Shown here piece after piece: positions 49,086 through 57,871 of a stretch of DNA of 64,000 nt; position 1 is the stretch's first letter, and the number at the start of each line of letters is the position of its first letter. The stretch is taken from assembly GCF_013375155.1 (NCBI RefSeq), contig NZ_JABXOF010000002.1, positions 558,001 to 622,000 on the forward strand, written 5' to 3'. The notes under the pieces were generated by a model, which did no database searches, had not been told where the DNA came from, and was given only the letters and a program-made list of their open reading frames with translations. The stretch is from Serratia ureilytica. Lineage in GTDB: Bacteria > Pseudomonadota > Gammaproteobacteria > Enterobacterales > Enterobacteriaceae. Made by a program: the position numbers and the translations under genes.

Positions 49086-50250
49086 CATGCCAGAAAATCT
49101 TATCGGCATGTATCTCATACCCTTCCTTTTGCCCTTCTATCCAATCGTGCTTGTTGTAGACAGCCATCACCCCACCCAGCTCATGCCCCAGCATTCTTTC
49201 CGTAATGTGTGGGGCTATCCCTTCCTCTGAAAGGCGTGTCACCAACGTCCGCCGGAAATCGTGCGCACGCCAATACCCTATATCCAAACCTTCCCGAATG
49301 CGTTTTATGTAACGATTGGCCGCAGAGATCGTTAGAGGTTCCGTGATCAGATTCCCTGGGAAAAGAACCTTGTCATACGTCAGCATTGCCTTTTCCAGCA
49401 ACGGCTCAATTTGCTTGAAGATCGGACGCCGGATTTCCTTTCCTGTTTTACTGTGCTCTTTTGGTACAGTCCAGATCATCTCCCTCAGATCAAACTCATG
49501 CCGTTCAGATAACCTCAACTCGGACAACCGCGCTCCCCAGAGCATGAGCATTTGGTGCAAAAGCTTATTTGAAGTTGACGCCCTGCTGCGCTCTATTGCG
49601 ATCCAAATTTCTGCCAGTTCAAAGTAAGTAAGAATTCTATCCCCGGTTTCAGAACGGCTCCCTACGTCACGAGGCTCAACCTTCATTACTGAGCAATCGG
49701 GTATAAAATGCCGACGGATACACCACCCCATCGCCGAGCGCAACTGGACAAGTAGTTGACGCGCCCGCCTGCTGTTTTCCCTTTCCTCTTGAGTAAACAA
49801 ATCAACCCATTGCTTAACGGTAATCTCTGCTACTGGACGCCCTTCAAAAGCATCACTTAAACGTTTAATGACAGTCGATTTATACAGCTCTCTACTGTTC
49901 TCACGAAGCGAGACATCAACGTAGTTTTCCTTCCAATAATTCAAACAGTCCTTCACCGTTGCCCTGTTGCCGATATCTCCGCTTTTATCAAAATATTGGC
50001 GCGGGTCTATCCCTCGGTCATAGAGGGTGCGCAGCTCTGATGTGATTGCACGAGCCTCTTTCAAAGCGACGGCAGGATACCTACCAATCCCTAATCGTTG
50101 GGCTTTACCATGCCACCGGTATCGATACTGAAAGTTGATTACCCCTTTGGGCGAAATGCGGGCGCTAAGCCCATCAGCATCGGATACTTCAGGACTTCCC
50201 GAATATGGTTTACCATGTAGTGAGCGCAGTTTTGTATCGCTGAGAGCCAT
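49063..50250 (-). CDS. int: tyrosine-type phage integrase
   Basis: A 395-residue tyrosine recombinase with an N-terminal DUF4102 arm-binding domain (residues 1-90, PYSGSPEVSDADGLSARISPKGVINFQYRYRW) and a catalytic domain with R in WGARLSELRLSE, H-x-x-R in HDFRRTLVTRL, the second H in MLGHELGG and the nucleophilic Y in AVYNKHDW. It reads leftward from near attR, with a TGTACGCA element in its leader. It would integrate the phage at the 15-bp sbcB core. Confidence 0.95.
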   Translation of the reverse strand: MALSDTKLRSLHGKPYSGSPEVSDADGLSARISPKGVINFQYRYRWHGKAQRLGIGRYPAVALKEARAITSELRTLYDRGIDPRQYFDKSGDIGNRATVKDCLNYWKENYVDVSLRENSRELYKSTVIKRLSDAFEGRPVAEITVKQWVDLFTQEERENSRRARQLLVQLRSAMGWCIRRHFIPDCSVMKVEPRDVGSRSETGDRILTYFELAEIWIAIERSRASTSNKLLHQMLMLWGARLSELRLSERHEFDLREMIWTVPKEHSKTGKEIRRPIFKQIEPLLEKAMLTYDKVLFPGNLITEPLTISAANRYIKRIREGLDIGYWRAHDFRRTLVTRLSEEGIAPHITERMLGHELGGVMAVYNKHDWIEGQKEGYEIHADKIFWHVKKQLSD

Positions 50251-50261
50251 AATAATTTTTT

Positions 50262-50302
50262 GTACGCAGTTGATTTAAGGTTATGTACCAAACCTGTACA
50301 CA
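50262..50302. other. candidate integrase arm-type sites, right end
   Basis: GTACGCAGTT (50262-50271) and CTGTACACA (50294-50302), close to the pair at 9991-10009 near the other end. They also overlap the integrase promoter region, which would give autoregulation. Inference from repetition. Confidence 0.45.
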
Positions 50303-50430
50303 ATAGCACATGGACGAAGGCAAACAAGTGAATACAGTCTTATGCAAGAATGGACAAACAAGGCAGTTAAAGCGCTAGAAAACACTTTTAAATCGGTACG
50401 TTAAACAACAGACGCGGACAAACCCAGACA

Positions 50431-51861
50431 GTGAAAGACAACGATAGACAGAACACCTTCTACATTCACGATTACGAGACCTTCGGCAAGAGCCCGTCGC
50501 TGGACCGCCCGGCGCAGTTCGCCGGCGTGCGCACCGATATGGATTTCAACATTATCGAAGAGCCGCTGGTCATCTACTGCGCCCCGGCCGACGATTACCT
50601 GCCGGAACCGGAGGCGGTGATGATCACCGGCATCACGCCGCAGGTGGCGCGCGCCAAAGGCGTTAACGAAGCCGAATTCACCCGCCAAATCCATCAGGCC
50701 TTCAGCGTGGCCGGCACCTGCATTCTCGGTTACAACAACATCCGCTTCGATGACGAAGTGAGCCGCAATATCTTCTATCGCAACTTCTACGATCCCTACG
50801 CCTACAGCTGGCAAAACGGCAACTCGCGCTGGGATCTGCTGGATGTGATGCGCGCCTGCTACGCTCTGCGCCCGGACGGCATCGTTTGGCCGGAAAACGA
50901 AGACGGTTTCCCCAGCTTCCGCCTGGAACACCTGACGCGTGCCAACGGCGTCGAGCACACGCAGGCTCACGACGCGATGTCGGACGTTTACGCCACCATC
51001 GCCATGGCCAAGCTGGTCAAGCAGGCGCAGCCGCGGCTGTTCGATTTCCTGTTGCAGCACCGCAATAAACACAAGCTGAACGCCCTGATCGACGTCGCCG
51101 ACATGACGCCGCTGGTGCACGTCTCCGGCATGTTCGGCGCGGCGCGCGGCAATACCAGCTGGGTGTCGCCGCTGGCCTGGCACCCGGACAACAAGAATGC
51201 GGTGATCATGTGCGATCTGGCCGGCGACATGACGCCGCTGTTGACGTTGAGCGCCGAGCAGCTGCGTGAGCGGCTGTACACCCGCCGTGACGATCTGGCG
51301 CCGGATCAGGCGCCGGTGCCGATCAAGCTGGTGCACATCAACAAATGCCCGGTGCTGGCGCCGGCCAAAACCCTGCTGCCGGAGAACGCCGAGCGGCTGG
51401 GCATCGATCGTCAGGCGTGCCTGCAAAATCTGCAGCTGCTGAAACAGCATCCGGAAGTGCGCGAGAAAGTGGTCGCGCTGTTCGCCGAAGCCGAGCCGTT
51501 CAAAGGTTCCGAGGACGTCGACGCCCGCTTGTACGACGGTTTCTTCAGCGACGCCGACAAGGCGGCGATGAGGATTATCCAGCAGACCAAGCCGCAGAAC
51601 CTGCCGGCGCTGGATCTGGCCTTCAGCGACGGCCGCATGAAAGAGCTGCTGTTCCGCTTCCGCGCGCGCAACTACCCGAATACGCTGGACGACGCCGAGC
51701 AGCGCCGCTGGCTGCAACATCGTCAGGAAGCCTTGAGCGCGGAGCGCGTGCAGAGCTATCTGCTGCAGCTCGAATCGCTGTATAACCTGCACGAAGGCGA
51801 CAAAGAGAAAACCGCCCTGCTGAAAGCGCTGTTCGATTACGGCAAAGAGTTGGTGGGATAA
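50431..51861 (+). CDS. sbcB: exonuclease I, with start codon and leader supplied by the prophage
   Basis: Exodeoxyribonuclease I (3'-5' ssDNA exonuclease), 476 residues, closely matching E. coli SbcB (475). Catalytic D14 and E16 are in HDYETFG; further conserved parts are GYNNIRFDDEVSRNIFYRNFYDPY, HDAMSDVYATIAMAK and the C-terminal SH3-like and helical regions. The first ten codons come from phage DNA: GTG 50431 is the only standard start between an in-frame stop at 50389 and the catalytic motif, and no clear ribosome site precedes it. The native leader is left at 9890. Activity should be preserved, expression may be changed. Confidence 0.93.
   Translation: MKDNDRQNTFYIHDYETFGKSPSLDRPAQFAGVRTDMDFNIIEEPLVIYCAPADDYLPEPEAVMITGITPQVARAKGVNEAEFTRQIHQAFSVAGTCILGYNNIRFDDEVSRNIFYRNFYDPYAYSWQNGNSRWDLLDVMRACYALRPDGIVWPENEDGFPSFRLEHLTRANGVEHTQAHDAMSDVYATIAMAKLVKQAQPRLFDFLLQHRNKHKLNALIDVADMTPLVHVSGMFGAARGNTSWVSPLAWHPDNKNAVIMCDLAGDMTPLLTLSAEQLRERLYTRRDDLAPDQAPVPIKLVHINKCPVLAPAKTLLPENAERLGIDRQACLQNLQLLKQHPEVREKVVALFAEAEPFKGSEDVDARLYDGFFSDADKAAMRIIQQTKPQNLPALDLAFSDGRMKELLFRFRARNYPNTLDDAEQRRWLQHRQEALSAERVQSYLLQLESLYNLHEGDKEKTALLKALFDYGKELVG
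50461..50475 (+). other. attR core of the prophage (15-bp repeat)
   Basis: Same 15 bases as 9917-9931, in the same sbcB codons. To the left is phage sequence, to the right intact sbcB. Confidence 0.88.
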
Positions 51862-51884
51862 AATCCGCCGCAGCAGAAAAGGAA

Positions 51885-51910
51885 AAGGCCGCGAAAGCGG
51901 CCTTTTTTGT
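51885..51910. terminator. terminator between sbcB and plaP
   Basis: AAGGCCGC, GAAA loop, GCGGCCTT, then TTTTTG on the plus strand and a shorter run on the minus strand. It serves sbcB and perhaps the convergent plaP. Confidence 0.92.
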
Positions 51911-51931
51911 GGCTGAGGAGACGGCTCGCGT

Positions 51932-53299
51932 TTAGGCGGCGTCTTCGCTCGCTTGCGGCACCGGCAGACGGAAGCTGCGGGTGACGAAGGCCAGGTAGAT
52001 CAGGCCGATGGCAGCCCAAACCAGGCCCAGCGTCATCGAGCTGGCTTCCAGGTTGATCCACAGCGCGCCGACGGTCAGTGCGCCCATCACCGGCAGGATC
52101 AGGTAGTTGAACGTGTCCTTCACGGTGCGGTTCATCTTGTCGCGAATATAGAACTGCGAGATCACCGACAGGTTAACGAAGGTGAAGGCCACCAGCGCAC
52201 CGAAGTTGATCAGCGCGGTCGCGGTCACCAGGTCAAACGACACCGCGGACAACGCGATGGCGCCTACCAGCAGCACGTTCAGCGCCGGGGTACGCCACTT
52301 CGGATGCACATAGCCGAAGAAGCGAGTCGGGAACACGCCGTCGCGGCCCATCACGTACATCAGACGCGAAACGCCCGCGTGCGCCGCCATGCCCGACGCC
52401 AATACCGTCACGCAGGAGAACACCAGGATCACCGACTGGAAGAACTTGCCCGCCACGTACAGCATGATTTCAGGCTGCGACGCGTCCGGATCCTTGAAGC
52501 GCGAAATGTCCGGGAAGTACAGCTGCACGAAGTAAGACACCACGATAAAGATGATGCCGCCGATCAGCGCCGTCAGGAAGATGGCTTTCGGGATCACTTT
52601 TTCCGCGTCTTTGGTCTCTTCGGACAGCGAGCTGATGCCGTCGAAGCCCAGGAACGAGAAGCACAGGATGGTCGCGCCGGTAATCATCGGCACCACGTGA
52701 GCGTTATCGGACCAGAACGGGCGGCTGCTGACCAGCGTACCGGCGCCTTCGCCGTGGTAAATGCCGTTGATCACCAGGCCGAGGAACACGATCATGATCG
52801 CCACCTGCACCACCACGATGATGGAGTTCAGGTTAGCCACCAGCTTGATGCCGCGCAGGTTGAAAATCGTCATCAAGCCGACCAGCACCGCCACGAAGAT
52901 CCAGGACGGTACGCCCGGGAAGATCGCTTCCAGGTAAATCTTGGCCAGCAAAATGTTGATCATCGGCATGAACAGGTAGTCCAGCAACGATGACCAGCCC
53001 ACCATAAAGCCGACGTGCGGGCTGATGGCTTTCTGGGCGTAGGTGTAGGCGGAACCGGCGGAAGGGAACTTCTTCACCAGCTTGCCGTAGCTCAGGGCGG
53101 TAAACAGGATCGCCAGCAGAGCGAAGGCGTACGCGGTCGCGACGTGACCATCGGTCAGGCCGGATACGATGCCGAAGGTATCGAAAATGGTCATTGGCTG
53201 CAGGTAAGCCAAGCCCATCATCACTACCGGAACTAAAGTCAGGGTTTTACGCAGCTGAGTGCGCTGAGCCGGAGCGGCGTTGATGGTGTTATCGGACAT
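51932..53299 (-). CDS. plaP: putrescine importer PlaP
   Basis: Low-affinity putrescine:proton symporter of the APC family, 455 residues, matching E. coli PlaP (formerly YeeF, 452): [37 protein letters not shown] at the N-terminus, [44 protein letters not shown] and [10 protein letters not shown] are almost identical. About 12 membrane helices. AAGGGGGGG lies 8 bases before ATG 53299. In E. coli plaP is also near sbcB, and here puuA and puuR follow, joining uptake and breakdown of putrescine. Confidence 0.96.
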   Translation of the reverse strand: MSDNTINAAPAQRTQLRKTLTLVPVVMMGLAYLQPMTIFDTFGIVSGLTDGHVATAYAFALLAILFTALSYGKLVKKFPSAGSAYTYAQKAISPHVGFMVGWSSLLDYLFMPMINILLAKIYLEAIFPGVPSWIFVAVLVGLMTIFNLRGIKLVANLNSIIVVVQVAIMIVFLGLVINGIYHGEGAGTLVSSRPFWSDNAHVVPMITGATILCFSFLGFDGISSLSEETKDAEKVIPKAIFLTALIGGIIFIVVSYFVQLYFPDISRFKDPDASQPEIMLYVAGKFFQSVILVFSCVTVLASGMAAHAGVSRLMYVMGRDGVFPTRFFGYVHPKWRTPALNVLLVGAIALSAVSFDLVTATALINFGALVAFTFVNLSVISQFYIRDKMNRTVKDTFNYLILPVMGALTVGALWINLEASSMTLGLVWAAIGLIYLAFVTRSFRLPVPQASEDAA

Positions 53300-53834
53300 T
53301 GTTCAGCCCCCCCTTACCTTGAGCCTTGCGGATGGCGGACACGCCAAGACTTAAGGTTGCGGGGAAACTTCGCAACGAGCGACTTAATTCTAAAAGAAGG
53401 GGGTTGTAAGCTGGATAACGGGTCGAGGTAACCTCGGCTGCTCCATAGTCGCTGCGGCCACAGCGGAAACCGGCGGGCACCGGCGCTAAAGTGAAAAATT
53501 GCCCCATCTTTCTAATCCTCATGAGTCACGACCATAAAGTTTTGTTTGATCGTGCACGAAACTATTTATCTATCCGGATCGGTGTCCGGCCTCGCTTGGT
53601 GTATGAAACGCTACGTTGGTAAAACATAATGCAAAAAAAATAACCGACGCTTTCAAAACGTCGGCTATCTGCATTTGAGATATTTTGCACCAGAATGCCT
53701 CCGAATGACAAGATCCGGAAACCCTCAAATACAAATTCTTTTTGTCGATCGCACGGAAAACCAGCCCGGCAGGCGAATTAATCCGCTGCCGGCAGGCCAG
53801 TCGCCCGCACATACCTCTTACTTTATACGCCTAT
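53300..53834. other. intergenic region between puuA and plaP
   Basis: A 535-bp gap. It holds a leftward terminator for puuA (53633-53664) and the plaP upstream region. A 77-codon frame directly before plaP (53522-53289, minus) has no ribosome site and is not called. No promoter with a good -35 was found for plaP. Confidence 0.5.
53633..53664 (-). terminator. rho-independent terminator after puuA
   Basis: Read leftward: CCGACG, 9-nt loop, CGTCGG, then TTATTTTTTTT. Located 170 bp after the puuA stop. Confidence 0.82.
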
Positions 53835-55253
53835 TCAGGCATTTTTCAACATCCAGTCGATCTCGGTTTCCGTCACTCGCCGTTCAAACTGCAGCAGTTC
53901 GTCGGTCTTGCAGGCGTGATAAACGCGGGTAAAACGCTCGCCGAGATAGTGCGTCAGCGCGTGCTGATGTTCAAACTCGTACAGCGCGTCGCTCTGGCGG
54001 ATCGGCAGCGGCAGCCCCTCTTGCTCCAGCCCGTTACCGGTCACCGGCTCAGGCAGCGGCAGTAGGTTGTCCAGCCCGTACAGCATGCCGGCCAGGATCG
54101 CCGCCATCACCAGATACGGATTGGCGTCGGCGCCGGCCACGCGATACTCCACCCGATGGTTCTCCGGTTCGCCGCAGGGAATGCGCAGCGCCACGGTGCG
54201 GTTATTGTGGCCCCAGGCGGCCTGGATCGGCACATACATCCCCGGCTGGAAACGCCGATAGGCATTGACGTTCGGCGCCAACAGCGCCATCGACGCCGGC
54301 ATCAGGGTGATCATCCCGGCCAGCGCCTGTTTCAAGAGCGGCGAATCCTCGCCTTCGCCGTCGGCGAACAGGTTGTTGCCCGCGCCATCCTGCATGCTGA
54401 CGTGCACGTGCATGCCGCTGCCGGCGTAATCCTCATAGGGCTTGGCCATAAAGGTGGCGTGCATGCCGTGGTTCTCGGCCACCAGCCGCACCAGCCGCTT
54501 CAGCGCCAGCGCGTGGTCGCAGGCCTGCAAGATATCGTCGGTATGGCGCAGGTTGACCTCGAACTGCCCTGGCGAGGCCTCCGCCACCGCGCCGTCCGCC
54601 GGCAGCCCCTGCAGCTTCGCCAGCGCGTCGATATCGTTCAGCACCTCGGCGAAATGGTTCAGGTTATCGACGGAGTACACCTGGCTTTGGGTGTTGCGCT
54701 CCTGCGTGCCGGGCGCACACGGCGGTTGCAAATCGCCTTCCGCGTCGCGCTGCCGATCGATGAGATAAAACTCCAGCTCTACCGCTGCCACCGGGAACAA
54801 GCCGCGCTGTCGCAGCGCCTGCCACACGCGGTTCAGCACATTGCGGGGTTCAACGTCAAAGGGAGTACCATCTTCATCCAGCATGGTGAGCAGCACCTGG
54901 CCGATGTGCTGCGGATCGGCCGCCGACGGCGTCAGCGAACCGGGCACCGGCAGGCATACGCGATCCGGTTCGCCGAGTTCCTGCCCAAGGCCCGCCTCCT
55001 CCACCACGTTGCCGAGGATGTCCATAGCGAACACCGACGCGGGGAAGTAGCTGCCTTTTTCCAGTTTTTTCAACCCTGAGACGGGTATGCGTTTGCCGCG
55101 GAAGGAACCATTGAGATCGGTGAGAAGGATATCGATATACTGCGTGGCGGGATGGCGTTCCAAATAATGAGCGACCTCATTTTGGAACGCGCTACTTCGC
55201 CTCTCTTCATGATGCTGTGCAAAATGTTCAACTGCTGCGCTATTGGTTTGCAT
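53835..55253 (-). CDS. puuA: gamma-glutamylputrescine synthetase PuuA
   Basis: Glutamine-synthetase-fold ligase joining glutamate to putrescine, first step of the Puu pathway. 472 residues, the same length as E. coli PuuA, with LNGSFRGKRIPVSGLKKLEKG, FAMDILGNVVEEAGLGQE and the GS motifs VELEFYLIDRQRDAEG, MHVHVSMQD, and PNVNAYRRFQPGMYVP nearly identical. Divergent from puuR with a shared 394-bp control region. In E. coli the cluster is puuP-puuA / puuDRCBE; here puuD, puuC, puuB and puuE are not next to it. Confidence 0.96.
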   Translation of the reverse strand: MQTNSAAVEHFAQHHEERRSSAFQNEVAHYLERHPATQYIDILLTDLNGSFRGKRIPVSGLKKLEKGSYFPASVFAMDILGNVVEEAGLGQELGEPDRVCLPVPGSLTPSAADPQHIGQVLLTMLDEDGTPFDVEPRNVLNRVWQALRQRGLFPVAAVELEFYLIDRQRDAEGDLQPPCAPGTQERNTQSQVYSVDNLNHFAEVLNDIDALAKLQGLPADGAVAEASPGQFEVNLRHTDDILQACDHALALKRLVRLVAENHGMHATFMAKPYEDYAGSGMHVHVSMQDGAGNNLFADGEGEDSPLLKQALAGMITLMPASMALLAPNVNAYRRFQPGMYVPIQAAWGHNNRTVALRIPCGEPENHRVEYRVAGADANPYLVMAAILAGMLYGLDNLLPLPEPVTGNGLEQEGLPLPIRQSDALYEFEHQHALTHYLGERFTRVYHACKTDELLQFERRVTETEIDWMLKNA

Positions 55254-55647
55254 ACGTCACCCGCCATTATGCTCTTAAGGCGCGTTGGCGCCCGTCCGCC
55301 GTTCGATTCAACACATGATTGGATTTCTCGCCAGGTCGCGCCGCTGCGGGCGCTCAAAATAACATCCACAACATGAAACATAGTCTTAACAGAATGGGTT
55401 TGCAAATGTTACAATCCTGTTTGATTATTCGCCACCGGCTGCTAAATTGATAAAATATTGACCGAAAAGGCCTTGCCGCCATTTTCACGTCAACTATTTT
55501 GTCCGCCGCGCCGACGGTGAGCATGGGCAATATATTTTCCAAACCTACCCTAACTACCGATATCATGCAGCATCGTTATCGACCAGGCAGGCGCCCGATA
55601 CCGATCGTCATTTCAGCCTGTCGCCCTTACCAGAAGGAAGTACCGCT
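55254..55647. promoter_or_regulatory. divergent puuA/puuR control region
   Basis: This 394-bp gap should hold PuuR operators. A leftward promoter for puuA is seen (55405-55377). No copy of the E. coli PuuR consensus could be identified with confidence. Otherwise no gene. Confidence 0.5.
55377..55405 (-). promoter_or_regulatory. candidate puuA promoter
   Basis: Read leftward: TTGCAA (55405-55400), 17-bp spacer, TATGTT (55382-55377), about 125 bp before the puuA start. Confidence 0.45.
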
Positions 55648-56205
55648 ATGAGCGAAGCCAGCTTGGCACCGGGCAAACGCCTGTCGCAGATCCGCCAGCA
55701 ATTGGGTTTGTCACAGCGCCGGGTCGCCGAACTGTCCGGGTTAACCCACAGTGCGATCAGCACCATCGAACAGGACAAAGTCAGCCCGGCCATCAGCACG
55801 CTGCAAAAGTTGCTTAAGGTGTATGGCCTGTCGCTGTCGGAATTCTTTGCCGAACCGGAGGCCGTCGACGAGCCGCGCGTGGTGATCGACGCCGAGGATC
55901 TGATTGAGATCGGCAGCCAGGGGGTGTCGATGAAGCTGGTGCACAACGGCAGCCCGACGCGCAACCTGGCGATGATGCTGGAAACCTACCAGCCCGGCAC
56001 CACCACCGGCGAAAAGATCAAGCATCAGGGCGAAGAGATAGGCACCCTGCTGGAGGGCGAGATCGTGCTGACCATCAACGGCCAGAGTTACTGCCTGACC
56101 GCCGGTCAGAGCTACGCCATCAACACCGGCATTCCGCACAGCTTCAGCAATACGTCGGCGCGCATCTGCCGCATCGTCAGCGCACACACCCCCACCACCT
56201 TCTGA
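55648..56205 (+). CDS. puuR: PuuR, putrescine-responsive repressor
   Basis: Repressor of putrescine utilisation, 185 residues as in E. coli. N-terminal XRE HTH (LSQRRVAELSGLTHSAISTIEQDKVSPAISTLQKLLKVYGLSLSEFF) and a C-terminal cupin that senses putrescine (HQGEEIGTLLEGEIVLTINGQSYCLTAGQSYAINTGIPHSF). It is divergent from puuA, which it should repress. AGAAGGAAG lies upstream of ATG 55648. No puuC/B/E genes follow; instead an unrelated ABC pair does. Confidence 0.95.
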   Translation: MSEASLAPGKRLSQIRQQLGLSQRRVAELSGLTHSAISTIEQDKVSPAISTLQKLLKVYGLSLSEFFAEPEAVDEPRVVIDAEDLIEIGSQGVSMKLVHNGSPTRNLAMMLETYQPGTTTGEKIKHQGEEIGTLLEGEIVLTINGQSYCLTAGQSYAINTGIPHSFSNTSARICRIVSAHTPTTF

Positions 56206-56359
56206 CCGTTTATCGCTCCGGCGCAGCCTGACGCGGGTTGCGCCCCTGTCCGCCCACGCTTTCATCGCCGTTATGCCATTTTGTTGGTTGCCAACGGCGC
56301 AATCTGTGTTACAACAGAGCAAAACAGCCATCTAAACATCTAAACGGCCTCACTACGCA

Positions 56360-57871
56360 ATGTCAACCGCAACGCCTTCGCGCCTCGAGATGCGCAATAT
56401 CTCGATCGCCTTCGCCGGCTTCAACGCGCTGCAGGACGTGGACTTCACGCTGCACGGCGGCTCAATCCACGCGCTGGTCGGCGCCAACGGCGCGGGCAAG
56501 TCGACGCTAATGGCGATCCTCTCCGGCGCCCACGATCACTACCGCGGCGAGATCCTGATCGACGGCCGGGCAGTGGAAATTCATTCCCCGCTGCAGGCGC
56601 GCCGCCACGGCATCCACGTGGTACAGCAAGAGGTCGACGTCGCGCTGATCCCCACGCTGTCGGTGGCGGAAAACATCATGCTGGACTGGCTGAACGAACC
56701 GGGCCACTGGCTGAACTGGGCGGAACTGCACCGCCGCGCCGCACAGCTGCTGCAGCAATGGGCGCTGCCGCTCAACCCGCGCAGACGCCTGGCGGACTGC
56801 ACGCTGGCGGAAAAACAGCAGGTGCTGCTGGCGCGCGCGCTGTCGCACCGCTGCCGTTTTCTGGTGCTCGATGAACCGACTGCGCCGCTCGATCGCGCCG
56901 AGAGCGAGCGCCTGTTCAACGTGGTGCGCCGCCTGCAATCCGAAGGCATCGGCATCGTATTCATTTCTCACCGCATCCACGAACTGAGCGACATTTGCGA
57001 TCGGCTGACGGTGCTGCGCGACGGCCGCCGCGTCAGCGAAGACGCCATGCGCGGCCTCGGCGGCGAACAGATCGTCGAGAAAATGCTCGGCCACCGGCTG
57101 GACGACATTTTCCCGCCGCCGCGCCCGCCGCACGCGGAGCGTACGCTGCTGCAGGTGGAGGGCTTGCGCGATCGCCATAAGCTGCGCGACGTTTCGCTGC
57201 GGCTGCATGAAGGCGAGATCCTCGGCATCGCCGGTCTGGCCGGGGCCGGGAAAAGCGAGCTGTGCAAGGCATTGTTCGGCGCCGGTGCCGCGCAGCTGGA
57301 ACGCGGCGAACTGCGCGGGCAGCCCTGGGCGCCGCATGCGCCGCATCTGTCGGTCGAACAGGGGCTGGCGCTGGTGCCGGAAGAACGCCGCAAAGAAGGC
57401 ATTTTTATCGATGAGGCGATCCCGATGAACCTGAGCGTCAGCGCCGATGACAGCTTCTCGCGCTGGAGCCTGTTCAGCCGGCGGCAAGAGCTGCGCTGGG
57501 CGCGCGAGATCATGCAGCATCTGAACATTCGCGCCTCCGGCCCGCAACAGCGGCTGGCGCGCCTGTCCGGCGGCAATCAGCAAAAAGTGGCGATCGGCAA
57601 GTGGCTGCGCGGCGACGCCGACGTGCTGATCTTCGATGAGCCGACCAAGGGCGTGGACATCAAGGCCAAACAGGAACTGTTCAGCCTGATCGACGGCCTG
57701 GCCCGCGCCGGCAAAGGTGTGATTTACGCCTCCGGCGAGTTCGCCGAGCTGGTTGGCCTGTGCGATCGCATCTGCGTGCTGTGGGATGGCCGCATCGTGG
57801 CGGAGCTGAACGCCGCCGATACCGACGAAGAAACCTTATTGCTCTATTCCACCGGAGGAACCCCTGCGTGA
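56360..57871 (+). CDS. CUT2 sugar ABC transporter ATP-binding protein
   Basis: A 503-residue double ABC ATPase of the RbsA class. First module: GANGAGKST (about residues 41-49) and [14 protein letters not shown]; second module: degenerate GLAGAGKSELC, then LSGGNQQK near 393 and IFDEPTKGVDIK. It is coupled to the permease gene by a 4-bp GTGA overlap. No binding-protein gene is near, unlike the complete set at the left of the window. The substrate is unknown; proximity to puuR does not itself make it a polyamine system, since this subfamily handles sugars and related molecules. Confidence 0.9.
   Translation: MSTATPSRLEMRNISIAFAGFNALQDVDFTLHGGSIHALVGANGAGKSTLMAILSGAHDHYRGEILIDGRAVEIHSPLQARRHGIHVVQQEVDVALIPTLSVAENIMLDWLNEPGHWLNWAELHRRAAQLLQQWALPLNPRRRLADCTLAEKQQVLLARALSHRCRFLVLDEPTAPLDRAESERLFNVVRRLQSEGIGIVFISHRIHELSDICDRLTVLRDGRRVSEDAMRGLGGEQIVEKMLGHRLDDIFPPPRPPHAERTLLQVEGLRDRHKLRDVSLRLHEGEILGIAGLAGAGKSELCKALFGAGAAQLERGELRGQPWAPHAPHLSVEQGLALVPEERRKEGIFIDEAIPMNLSVSADDSFSRWSLFSRRQELRWAREIMQHLNIRASGPQQRLARLSGGNQQKVAIGKWLRGDADVLIFDEPTKGVDIKAKQELFSLIDGLARAGKGVIYASGEFAELVGLCDRICVLWDGRIVAELNAADTDEETLLLYSTGGTPA

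Larger units (their letters stand above)
9917..50475. mobile_element. intact lambda-like siphophage prophage inserted in sbcB
   Basis: About 40.5 kb between two 15-bp core repeats. It carries integrase, AlpA-like excision candidate, CI/Cro switch, replication, lysis, packaging, HK97-type head and lambda-type non-contractile tail modules in a sensible order, with no obviously broken structural gene, so it may be inducible. Late genes run leftward from the immunity region; early-left genes run rightward. Base composition is visibly lower in GC than the flanks, and several accessory genes are AT-rich. sbcB is also a known insertion site of Stx phages in E. coli, so the site is used by other phages. 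Confidence 0.93.

Noticed and set aside
50401-51792. Minus-strand 463-codon frame opposite sbcB
   Set aside because: Complementary shadow of exonuclease I; biased composition, no ribosome site, no family resemblance.
53289-53522. 77-codon minus-strand frame directly before plaP, considered as a polyamine-sensing leader peptide
   Set aside because: No ribosome site and no hairpin pair typical of attenuation was found; the length is far above known leader peptides.
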